Source of the DNA: Paraliobacillus quinghaiensis
GTDB taxonomy: Bacteria > Bacillota > Bacilli > Bacillales > Amphibacillaceae
Reading direction: 5' to 3'
Assembly: GCF_003426025.1 (NCBI RefSeq)
Contig: NZ_QJSH01000006.1
Location: 1 to 64,000, forward strand
Length of the DNA stretch: 64,000 nucleotides
The position numbers and the translations under genes were made by a program. Of the stretch, positions 26,436 through 33,309 are shown piece by piece (position 1 is the first letter of the stretch; the number at the start of each line of letters is the position of its first letter). Under the pieces are notes generated by a model. That model was not told the DNA's origin. It made no database searches and saw only the letters and a program-made list of their open reading frames with translations.

Positions 26436-26719
26436 GTTTAAACTAAGAGGTTAAAGTTTTATAGCTAATATAAATTCAGCTTAAATTAGAAATGTTGAGA
26501 ATTTGCGAAGATTAGTAAACTGATTTAACTTCTCGATAATTAGATGTTTTAGGGTGTGTTGAAGAAAATCAACGAGACTATAGGGGATAGGAAGAACGCT
26601 TAGATACGTTTATCAATCCTCTAAAAGTATATATCTACTATAAATCAGGAATTAAGATGTATAAATAACAATAAACGTAGGATAATAACTTTGACTAGAC
26701 TTTATTGGAGGTTTTTATA

Positions 26720-27064
26720 ATGGGTGTATTATCAACATCAGCAACAACCATGGATAATTGTATTGAGTTATGTGTAAAGTGTGCAAGAGCTTGTGAGGAA
26801 TGTGCAACAGCTTGTTTACAAGAACAAGATCTACAAGCAAGAGTAAAGTGTCTTCAAATATTAAATGATTGTGCACAAATCTGTTTACAGGCAACTGCTT
26901 ATATGGCTCGTAATAGTACATTTTCAAAACAGCATTGTCAACTATGCGCTGAAATATGTGAAGCTTGTGCAGTAGAATGTGAGAAATTTAAAGATACTCA
27001 TTGCCAGGAATGTGCAAAAATTTGTCGTGAGTGTGCAGAAGCTTGTAGAAATATGGCTTCTTAA
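26720..27064 (+). CDS. Cys-rich four-helix copper storage protein (Csp, DUF326)
   Basis: Csp proteins are four-helix bundles whose interior is lined with cysteines that hold many Cu(I) ions. This 114-residue protein has 19 cysteines in CxxxC and CxxC spacing along helices (NCIELCVKCARACEEC, LNDCAQICLQ, HCQLCAEICEACAVEC, CQECAKICRECAEAC). There is no signal peptide, so it is a cytosolic type like Csp3. ATG 26720 follows TTGGAGG. It stands between the multicopper oxidase unit and a two-component system and is probably a single-gene transcript with its own terminator. Confidence 0.9.
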   Translation: MGVLSTSATTMDNCIELCVKCARACEECATACLQEQDLQARVKCLQILNDCAQICLQATAYMARNSTFSKQHCQLCAEICEACAVECEKFKDTHCQECAKICRECAEACRNMAS

Positions 27065-27078
27065 ATTAGTAAAATGGT

Positions 27079-27110
27079 GGAGCTAACCTTAATTGGAATT
27101 AGCTCCTTTT
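27079..27110 (+). terminator. intrinsic terminator after csp
   Basis: GGAGCTAA (27079-27086) pairs with TTAGCTCC (27099-27106), followed by a run of T. Confidence 0.8.
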
Positions 27111-27262
27111 TATTGCCTCTTTAAAATGTTTATTCTCACTAGTCTCATCTGTCCAAAATTAAGAATGTTATTTCCACTTTCATTTGAGTGTGCAAATGAA
27201 TAGACTGCTGTCCCTCCTAGTATGACTGCTCCACTCACTAAACTAAATATAAGCTTTTTCAT
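27110..27262 (-). pseudogene. truncated relative of the 14-residue-repeat protein
   Basis: Fifty codons run leftwards from ATG 27262. An N-terminal signal-like segment (KKLIFSLVSGAVILGG) is followed by HSNESGNNILNFGQM and then an unrelated tail (RLVRINIL) to the stop. The NFGQM is where the protein encoded at 30913-31422 continues with KPYMSEMHP. So this looks like a paralogue that has lost its C-terminal domain by frameshift or deletion. It could still make a short peptide. Confidence 0.5.
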
Positions 27263-27345
27263 TTTACTTCAATTCCTTCTTTAATTACCATTATAGTACT
27301 AATTAGATATGTAGTTTTTATGTTTTAGTTGTGTGGAACTTATGA

Positions 27346-27379
27346 ATATTATCTTTTTTCATAAAGAAGATGATAATAT
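27346..27379. promoter_or_regulatory. dyad before the second two-component system
   Basis: ATATTATC (27346-27353) and GATAATAT (27372-27379) are inverted 8-bp arms, with a smaller ATCTT/AAGAT pair inside. The right arm ends 20 bp before the response-regulator start, so it may be an operator or a leader hairpin. Confidence 0.4.
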
Positions 27380-27399
27380 CATATAAGAGGTGATTTTTT

Positions 27400-28107
27400 A
27401 TGACAAAAATTCTTGTAGTTGATGATGAAAAAGTAATACTTGAAGTGCTGGAAGCTTATTTTGAAAAAGAAGGATGGGAAATTCTATTTGCTTCGAATGG
27501 AATTGAAGCACTAAAAGAAGTAAAAGAACAGAGCCCTGACCTTATTATATTAGATTTGATGCTACCTGATATATCTGGAGAAGAAGTGTGTAGGTTAGTA
27601 AGAAAGGATAGTAATACACCCATTATCATGCTAACTGCTAAGTCTGCAGAAGATGATTTAATTAATGGGATTGTAATTGGTGCTGATGATTATGTTACAA
27701 AACCTTTTAGTCCAAGAGAAGTGGTTGTGAGAGTAAAAGCCTTATTAAGAAGAACGCAGCAGATGGCAAACGGGAATCAAATGACTTTTAACAATTATAA
27801 ACTCATGATTGATCATGTTAAAAAGGAAGTAAAGCTTAATAATGAGATTCTTACTCTGACTCCAAATGAGCATAAGCTGTTAATAACGATGGCGAGTTAT
27901 CCAGGGCGTGTGTATAGTAGGTCTGATTTATTAGAAAAATTACAGGAAGATGGTGCCTATTTTGAAGGATATGAAAGGAATATTGATACCCATATAAAAA
28001 ATTTGCGTAAAAAAATGGAAGATGACTCGCGCCGACCTGAATTCATTATAACTGTGTTCGGGATGGGATATAAGTTTGGAGGAGAAAAGGATGAATCTAA
28101 CACTTAG
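27400..28107 (+). CDS. OmpR-family response regulator (second two-component system)
   Basis: The receiver domain shows DDE near residue 8, phosphoacceptor Asp 52 in LILDLMLP, MLTAKSAEDD and VTKPFSPRE. The C-terminal winged helix ends in the normal FGMGYKFG. It is clearly distinct from the regulator encoded at 18155-18826. The last codons overlap the start of the kinase gene by 17 bases, implying coupled translation. Position next to csp and the oxidase suggests metal or envelope stress, without proof. Confidence 0.9.
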   Translation: MTKILVVDDEKVILEVLEAYFEKEGWEILFASNGIEALKEVKEQSPDLIILDLMLPDISGEEVCRLVRKDSNTPIIMLTAKSAEDDLINGIVIGADDYVTKPFSPREVVVRVKALLRRTQQMANGNQMTFNNYKLMIDHVKKEVKLNNEILTLTPNEHKLLITMASYPGRVYSRSDLLEKLQEDGAYFEGYERNIDTHIKNLRKKMEDDSRRPEFIITVFGMGYKFGGEKDESNT

Positions 28108-29458
28108 GTCAAGGATATTAATTTATCTTTTAGTGGTCTCTTTAAGTGGTGTTTTCATTACTAGTTTTACGATCTTTTTTGGTGTTGAAAATCAATTTAC
28201 CGATTATCTCGAAAAAAATAGAGAAGAACGGATCGAGACAATTAAAGAGGAAGTATTTCAACAATATGATGATACTGGTGAGTTAACTAACGAACAGCTA
28301 AATAATATGCTGCATCAGCATGCAATGGCAGAGAACTTATACTTTAAACTTTATGATGGTAACGGTAATTTATTAATTGACACAACATCGCTGCGCTCCA
28401 TGATGGGAATGATGAACGGAATGCAATCCCAGGTGGATTCTACTGATTATCGATCATCTGATTACCAATTAACAAAGGGTAATCAAGTAATTGGGAACCT
28501 GATCGTATTTTACCCAGAACAATTAATGGGTGAGGATTTTATCTTTTTAAAAACCATAAAACAAAACATTCTTCTTGCAGTATTGGTTACTGTTATTCTA
28601 TCAATCGTATTTAGCTTGTTATTTTCAAAGCGCTTAACTTCAGGGTTTAAGAAGCTAATTAATGGGGTTGTTGAGCTACGTAATCATCAATGGCGAACCC
28701 GAGTCCCTGTTGAAGAATTGACAGAGGAAATGAGGCCATTAGGTGATTCGTTTAATCAGCTTGCAGAGTCCTTATCAAAAGAAGAAATACTACGAAAACA
28801 GTTTACAGCAAACTTTGCACATGAACTTAGAACACCTCTTGCAACATTAAGAAGTCATATTGAAGCTTTTCAAGATGGTATATGGGAGCCGGATTCAAAG
28901 AGGCTAGAGCAGTGTCATGAAGAACTAATGCGCTTAGTTAGGTTAGTAAATGAATTAGAAAAGTTAATTGCAGCCGAAAATCCTCAAATTAAATTGGATA
29001 AGACAAAGTTGGAAACCGGAAAAATAGTGTCGTTCATAAAAGAGCAATTCAACCCATTATTTATGAAAAAAGGAGTAGAGTTAGAAGTACAAGTTAATGA
29101 AGAACCACAATGGTTTTTAGGAGATCGTGATAAAATCATTCAAATCTTAACGAATATTGTTAATAATGCCTTACAATATACACCTCAAGGGAATAAAGTA
29201 TCTATTCATGTAGAAGAAAAAGGCGATCAGATTACATTCATCGTTCAAGATGAAGGCGAAGGAATAAGTGAAGAAGATCTGCCATTATTGTTTCAAAGAT
29301 TCTATCGAGGTGATAAATCACGTGACAGAAAAACAGGGGGATCAGGAATTGGCTTGTCGATTGTAAAGGCACTTGTAGAAGCACATCAAGGAGAAATCAA
29401 GATAGAAAGTCAATTAAATGTTGGGACAACTATAAAAGTGCAATTGCCAAAGAAATAA
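28091..29458 (+). CDS. sensor histidine kinase (second two-component system)
   Basis: Helices at about 9-28 and 157-180 flank an extracellular domain of about 125 residues with a Met-rich patch (RSMMGMMNGMQ, about 100-110) that could bind Cu(I). HAMP follows, then NFAHELRTPLATLRSH with phosphoacceptor His near 244, and an ATPase domain with NIVNNALQYTPQG, DEGEGIS and GGSGIGLSIVKAL. ATG 28091 sits behind GGAGGAG, inside the end of the regulator gene. The Met patch is the best hint of what it senses. The methyltransferase gene begins 82 bp after its stop. Confidence 0.9.
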   Translation: MNLTLRSRILIYLLVVSLSGVFITSFTIFFGVENQFTDYLEKNREERIETIKEEVFQQYDDTGELTNEQLNNMLHQHAMAENLYFKLYDGNGNLLIDTTSLRSMMGMMNGMQSQVDSTDYRSSDYQLTKGNQVIGNLIVFYPEQLMGEDFIFLKTIKQNILLAVLVTVILSIVFSLLFSKRLTSGFKKLINGVVELRNHQWRTRVPVEELTEEMRPLGDSFNQLAESLSKEEILRKQFTANFAHELRTPLATLRSHIEAFQDGIWEPDSKRLEQCHEELMRLVRLVNELEKLIAAENPQIKLDKTKLETGKIVSFIKEQFNPLFMKKGVELEVQVNEEPQWFLGDRDKIIQILTNIVNNALQYTPQGNKVSIHVEEKGDQITFIVQDEGEGISEEDLPLLFQRFYRGDKSRDRKTGGSGIGLSIVKALVEAHQGEIKIESQLNVGTTIKVQLPKK

Positions 29459-29540
29459 GGATAATGAGTTAATTATTTTGTTTGGTTTTCATTTGTCTTT
29501 AGTATATGAATTAACAATGTATTTGTAGGAGAGATTCGAT

Positions 29541-30158
29541 ATGAATGAGAAATTAACTGAAAAGATTAAGAAGCGGTATAATCGGGTGTCAGGGATATAC
29601 GATTCCATGGATAAGATGATAAAAGAAAGCTGGAGGAAAGACTTGCTTGATAATGTAGAAGGATATATTCTTGAAGTCGGTGTAGGTACTGGTGCAAATT
29701 TGCCATTTTATCCTGATGATATTCATTTGACGGGCATTGATTTTAGTTCAGGTATGCTAAAGCATGCAAGGGAAAAGGTAAATAATCTAACTTTACCTTA
29801 TCAAATAAATCTTATTGAAATGGATGCGCAACAAATGGACTTTCCTGATAATACTTTTGATTATGTCGTAGCCACTTGTGTTTATTGCTCCGTACCTGAT
29901 CCTGTAAAAGGACTAAAAGAAATGGGAAGAGTTTGTAAACCGGATGGGAAAATCATTCTGTTGGAACATATGAGAAGTGATAAAGAAGTAGTAGGAAAAT
30001 TGATGGATCTATTAAACCCCATTTCGGTTAATATATGGGGAGCAAATATTAACCGTAAAACATTGGATAATATAAAACAGGCAGGCTTATTGATTGAACA
30101 AAATGAGGATTTGTTTTATAGCATTGTAAGAAAGTTGGTAGTTAAACCAAAGAAATAA
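29541..30158 (+). CDS. class I SAM-dependent methyltransferase
   Basis: The 205-residue protein has the class I motifs: ILEVGVGTGANLPFY (motif I, SAM binding), LTGIDFSSGML (motif II), DAQQMDFPDNTFDYVVATCVYCSVPDP (motif III/IV region) and KIILLEHMRS. It resembles UbiE/phospholipid N-methyltransferase-like enzymes common in Bacillaceae. The substrate is unknown; a Cys-rich arsenite site as in ArsM is not seen. It follows the second two-component system and is probably cotranscribed, since no terminator lies between. A terminator follows its stop codon by about 85 bp. Confidence 0.85.
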   Translation: MNEKLTEKIKKRYNRVSGIYDSMDKMIKESWRKDLLDNVEGYILEVGVGTGANLPFYPDDIHLTGIDFSSGMLKHAREKVNNLTLPYQINLIEMDAQQMDFPDNTFDYVVATCVYCSVPDPVKGLKEMGRVCKPDGKIILLEHMRSDKEVVGKLMDLLNPISVNIWGANINRKTLDNIKQAGLLIEQNEDLFYSIVRKLVVKPKK

Positions 30159-30242
30159 GCTTTAAGAGACTGCTTATTATAATTACTTAGGTGCGAGTAG
30201 GTTTGGAAAAGAGTCACTTAAATATGTTTCTAGTATAGAAGA

Positions 30243-30276
30243 AAGAGGTTAAGTCATTAAACTTAATCTCTTTTTT
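30243..30276 (+). terminator. intrinsic terminator after the methyltransferase gene
   Basis: AAGAGGTTAAGT (30243-30254) pairs with ACTTAATCTCTT around a six-base loop, followed by a T-run. Confidence 0.85.
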
Positions 30277-30623
30277 GTTGTCGCTTTTTTTAATCCACAT
30301 AACTTCCACACAATTTATCGACAAATTCTATATAAATTTTGCTTATGATAAGGGAAAGTAAGAAAACAAATTAAACTTTACAAGTGAAAATTAGGAGGCG
30401 ATAAATGTTTCATTAGTTTCAAATTGCACTCATTGGATTTATCTTTCAAATAAAAAATCTAATGATACAGATTGAGATGCAAGTAAATGAAGTGTTGGTC
30501 TCGAGGTAACTAAATTAATGGTTAAAAGTCGATAAATTGTTTCTACACAACATGCACATAAGTTACTCATAAAATCCCCATTAGTAAAATGTATTATTGA
30601 ATTAAGAAAGGAGAGATAAAGTA
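30277..30623. other. intergenic stretch before the SHOCT cluster
   Basis: There is no convincing gene. An AGGAGG followed by ATG at 30404 opens only three codons (M-F-H-stop), yet the frame continues for about 30 hydrophobic-to-polar codons (FQIALIGFIFQIKNL). It may be a small membrane-protein gene lost to a stop. GAAAGGAGAG at 30607-30616 serves the next gene. Confidence 0.3.
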
Positions 30624-30866
30624 ATGATGGGATTAGGACATGGTTTTGGAATGTTTGGATTTGGAGGTGGATCATTCATGATGGTATTGGTATTGTTACT
30701 CATCGGCTACTTAGTCTATTTAGGGATTAATAGTCAAAGTACAGGTGCTGTAAATAAAGCGCAACCGGTAGCAAGTTCAGATGCAATAGAAATTGCCAAG
30801 TCTAGACTTGCAAAAGGAGAAATATCTTTTGAAGAGTATGAGCAAATCAAAAAAAATATAATGTAA
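30624..30866 (+). CDS. small membrane SHOCT protein
   Basis: The 80-residue protein has a Gly/Met/Phe-rich N-terminus (GLGHGFGMFGFGGG), one membrane helix (about 17-34), a linker and a SHOCT hairpin (AIEIAKSRLAKGEISFEEYEQIKKNI). It has the same layout as the protein encoded before the multicopper oxidase. It is the first of five short genes read in one direction up to a terminator at 32285, likely one operon. GGAGAG precedes the ATG. The function of such one-helix SHOCT proteins is unknown. Confidence 0.8.
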   Translation: MMGLGHGFGMFGFGGGSFMMVLVLLLIGYLVYLGINSQSTGAVNKAQPVASSDAIEIAKSRLAKGEISFEEYEQIKKNIM

Positions 30867-30912
30867 GGATAATATATGTCTAATAAAAAAATTAAAAGGA
30901 GATTGATTAGAT

Positions 30913-31422
30913 ATGAATATACTTAATGGAATTATAGCGGCAGCATTAGCTTTTACAGGTGGAGCAGGATTATCTCTATTTTCTGAGGAAGATACAAACA
31001 ATCCGAATACAACGATTCAAGAGCGGGATGTTAGAAATGATGAAGTAAGAGATATGATGGGTACACGCGATTTGGAAAGTATGCAAACATTCATGGAAGA
31101 AGACAATGTGAATTTCGATGAGATGCAAAGGTTCATGGAAGAAGAAAACGTGGATTTTGATGAGATGCAAAGGTTCATAGAAGAAGAAAACGTGGATTTT
31201 GATGAGATGCAAAGGTTCATGGAAGAAGGCAATGTGGATTTTGATGAGATGCAAAAGTTTATGGAAGAAGGTAATGTGAACTTTGGACAAATGAAACCAT
31301 ATATGAGTGAAATGCACCCTAATCTAGATGACCAAGAATTAAATGAATGGTACAAGGGAATGCATGGGACTGGCGGTTCATCTCAAAGTAGTAATTTTAG
31401 AGGAATGGGAAGTATGCATTAA
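30913..31422 (+). CDS. 14-residue tandem-repeat protein of the SHOCT cluster
   Basis: The N-terminal signal-like helix (about 4-20, IIAAALAFTGGAGLSLF) suggests export or anchoring. An acidic spacer is followed by five consecutive 14-residue repeats (about 60-129) of the form F-M-E-E-x-N-V-x-F-D-E-M-Q-R. The C-terminal domain has FGQMKPYMSEMHPNLDDQELNEWYKGMHGTGG, rich in Met and His. Met at positions 2 and 12 of each unit and the Met/His tail could bind Cu(I) or Cu(II), but this is inference. I do not know a named family. A truncated relative is encoded at 27110-27262. It lies 46 bp after a SHOCT gene in the same operon. Confidence 0.75.
   Translation: MNILNGIIAAALAFTGGAGLSLFSEEDTNNPNTTIQERDVRNDEVRDMMGTRDLESMQTFMEEDNVNFDEMQRFMEEENVDFDEMQRFIEEENVDFDEMQRFMEEGNVDFDEMQKFMEEGNVNFGQMKPYMSEMHPNLDDQELNEWYKGMHGTGGSSQSSNFRGMGSMH
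31090..31299 (+). repeat. five 42-bp tandem repeats inside the repeat-protein gene
   Basis: Units run 31090-31131, 31132-31173, 31174-31215, 31216-31257 and 31258-31299, in frame. The middle units are almost identical at the DNA level (TTTTGATGAGATGCAAAGG cores) and the outer ones more diverged, which points to recent slippage or unequal exchange. Copy number may vary between strains. Confidence 0.9.
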
Positions 31423-31499
31423 AAAATAATGAGCGGGTCAATTCACTTTGGCCTGCTACCATAAAAAATCAAAGATAGTATGAATGGAGGAGTAAAGTT

Positions 31500-31688
31500 A
31501 TGTTTTTATTACTGATTGTTTTAGCCATTGGTTTTTATCTGTATAAAACAGGTGAATTGCAAAAGTGGTTTGGCAATAATCAAACAGAAGTCAATAATAC
31601 AAATGGACTTAAAGAAGTGATCGATTATAGATATGCATCTGGTCAAATTTCTATTGAAGAATATAACAAACTAAAAGCATTATTATAA
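31500..31688 (+). CDS. small membrane SHOCT protein
   Basis: The 62-residue protein consists of one N-terminal membrane helix (MFLLLIVLAIGFYLY), a short linker and a SHOCT hairpin (EVIDYRYASGQISIEEYNKLKALL). It lacks the Gly/Met-rich head of its neighbours. GGAGGAG precedes ATG 31500. It is the third gene of the cluster. Confidence 0.75.
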   Translation: MFLLLIVLAIGFYLYKTGELQKWFGNNQTEVNNTNGLKEVIDYRYASGQISIEEYNKLKALL

Positions 31689-31725
31689 AACTAAATTTAA
31701 TTAAAAATAGAAGGGAGAAATTATC

Positions 31726-32034
31726 ATGATGAGTGGAGGACATATGGGTTATTTCGGTAATGGTGGATTTAATGGATACAATGGCATGCAGCAAGGATTT
31801 AATTCATTTGATATGATGGCAGGTGGTTCTGTAATGACTGTGCTTGTTTTTGGGCTTATTGCCTTAGCGCTTTATCTCATTTTTAGAAATAAGAACCAAC
31901 AAACATCAGTCTCAACGTTAAATACGGGTAATGCTACAGTTATTGAGGCAGAAGAAATTGCAAAATTACGCTACGCTCGTGGCGAAATAACACATGAAGA
32001 ATTTCAATCGATATTAAAGACAATAAAGCTGTAA
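31726..32034 (+). CDS. small membrane SHOCT protein with Gly/Met-rich head
   Basis: This is the largest SHOCT member here at 102 residues. Its Gly/Asn/Met-rich N-terminus (GGHMGYFGNGGFNG, then NGMQQGFNSFDMM) includes one His. One membrane helix (about 38-54), a Thr/Asn linker and a SHOCT hairpin (EEIAKLRYARGEITHEEFQSILKTI) follow. The next gene begins 16 bp later. The head resembles those encoded at 26147 and 30624 and, as N-terminus of a single-helix protein, could lie outside the cell. Confidence 0.75.
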   Translation: MMSGGHMGYFGNGGFNGYNGMQQGFNSFDMMAGGSVMTVLVFGLIALALYLIFRNKNQQTSVSTLNTGNATVIEAEEIAKLRYARGEITHEEFQSILKTIKL

Positions 32035-32049
32035 TGAGGTGAAATAGCC

Positions 32050-32280
32050 GTGCTAAACTTAATACTACTCATAATAATATTTTATTATCTAGTAAGAACC
32101 CGAGACCTTTATAAATTAATAAGGATGGGAAAAAAGTTATTCGAAGACTTTCTTACTAGCTTAAAAAAAGAGAAGCATGAATCAACAGTTGATAATAATC
32201 CTGTAGAGGTATTAAAGCTCCGTTATGTACAAGGTGAAATTGATAAAGGACAGTATGAACAAATTTTAAAGAACTTATAG
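32050..32280 (+). CDS. small membrane SHOCT protein, last of the cluster
   Basis: The 76-residue protein starts with GTG 32050 behind GAGGTG. It has an N-terminal helix (LNLILLIIIFYYLV), a basic linker with a second amphipathic helix and a SHOCT hairpin (EVLKLRYVQGEIDKGQYEQILKNL). The part from codon 22 onward lies in the 0.96-kb direct repeat, whose left copy carries a truncated version. A terminator follows directly. Confidence 0.75.
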   Translation: MLNLILLIIIFYYLVRTRDLYKLIRMGKKLFEDFLTSLKKEKHESTVDNNPVEVLKLRYVQGEIDKGQYEQILKNL

Positions 32281-32284
32281 GTGA

Positions 32285-32319
32285 AAAAGTCGTCTGAATT
32301 TATTTCAGCGGCTTTTTGA
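32285..32319 (+). terminator. intrinsic terminator of the SHOCT cluster
   Basis: AAAAAGTCGTCTGAA (32285-32299) pairs with TTCAGCGGCTTTTT with one bulge and one G-T pair, and a T-run ends it. A copy stands in the left direct repeat near 4326-4362. Confidence 0.75.
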
Positions 32320-32411
32320 CTTTATAATGTCTTTCAAAAATCCCTGGTTAATTCGTGGTTTTCTAAAGAGCTTACAATGGATTCTATGAGACCAATATTA
32401 CGTTACAGTGT

Positions 32412-33026
32412 TCATTCATGTTCATAATCCTTTAAGTCTTTAAGTGGGTTGGATAAATCATGGCTCTCCTCTCCATGACCATCATGTTGATTAACATTAT
32501 CTCCAGGGAATACTGGTCCTAGTTGATTAAAAATAACAAAAAAGGCGACTATTAAAAAGGCCATTACCACGTGATTGTGCAGAATAGATTTATGGTCGAT
32601 ATCTAGTTCTTCATTTAGAATATAAAATACAATTAAGAGAGTGAATACAAATAACAAGAACATTAGTTTAACTATTATGTCTCTATACTCAGATGATACC
32701 ATTACTCCTAGCATTGCTCCCATCATACCACCCATTGCTCCAGAAAGTAGCCCATCTAATACCGCCATCATACTTATGGTTAACCCGGGCAATACACCCG
32801 CAATAATGCCTATTAACATTCCAAGTACTGTTGATGTAAATATATTGCTAGAATAAATTATTCCTAATATTATTCCAATTATTATCCCTATACTCATTCC
32901 TAATGCCATCGAAATCATCATGCCCGTCATACAAGTGATTTTCTTTCTATGTTTAATTGTTTTAAACAAAAATATTAAGTAAAGAACACATATTATTAGT
33001 AACATAACTGTTAAAGAAGTAGTCAA
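32412..33026 (-). CDS. glycine-zipper membrane protein (copy 2)
   Basis: A 204-residue membrane protein nearly identical to that encoded at 4457-5071. It has five to six helices with repeated GxxxG-type zippers, then a soluble tail with HDGHGEESHDLSNPLKDLKDYEHE. Differences are scattered conservative substitutions (for example ILGIIYSS for IFGINYSS), so both copies are still under coding constraint or the duplication is recent. It is convergent with the SHOCT cluster. Function unknown; the His-containing tail is a possible metal site. Confidence 0.7.
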   Translation of the reverse strand: MTTSLTVMLLIICVLYLIFLFKTIKHRKKITCMTGMMISMALGMSIGIIIGIILGIIYSSNIFTSTVLGMLIGIIAGVLPGLTISMMAVLDGLLSGAMGGMMGAMLGVMVSSEYRDIIVKLMFLLFVFTLLIVFYILNEELDIDHKSILHNHVVMAFLIVAFFVIFNQLGPVFPGDNVNQHDGHGEESHDLSNPLKDLKDYEHE

Positions 33027-33309
33027 TTAAATCCCTCCATACCTTGTCCATTAATATATGTTGGTCTGTATTTAGATATGATTTGACCATTCAGATAAGC
33101 TCTAATTTCCTGTTTGATGTTTTTGCATTCTATTATTATTTACATATGGAACAGAATCAAAAAATATACTCTTAAAAAATAAACGATAAAAAATTAATAG
33201 TATAATTTCATGGACACACCCCCAGTTAAGTTTCTATAGAATAATACTGTTAAGTAGCAACATTCTTGGCTAAACTAGAGTTAAAGATTTTAACGATTGG
33301 GGTAGCCTT

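Larger units (their letters stand above)
32113..33083. repeat. 0.96-kb direct repeat, right copy
   Basis: It matches 4171-5128. The copy holds the intact end of the last SHOCT gene, its terminator, and a complete glycine-zipper membrane-protein gene on the minus strand. As the SHOCT gene is whole here, this is likely the parental copy. The two copies are in the same orientation, 27 kb apart. Confidence 0.9.

Noticed and set aside
29541-30158. Arsenite methyltransferase ArsM
   Set aside because: The conserved arsenic-binding cysteines are not evident and there are no ars genes nearby.
31090-31299. CRISPR array
   Set aside because: The 42-bp units are contiguous with no spacers and stay in frame within a protein gene.
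30976-31355. Two repetitive open frames on the minus strand (about 112 codons each)
   Set aside because: They are the antisense frames of the 42-bp tandem repeat; their repetition comes only from the plus-strand gene.
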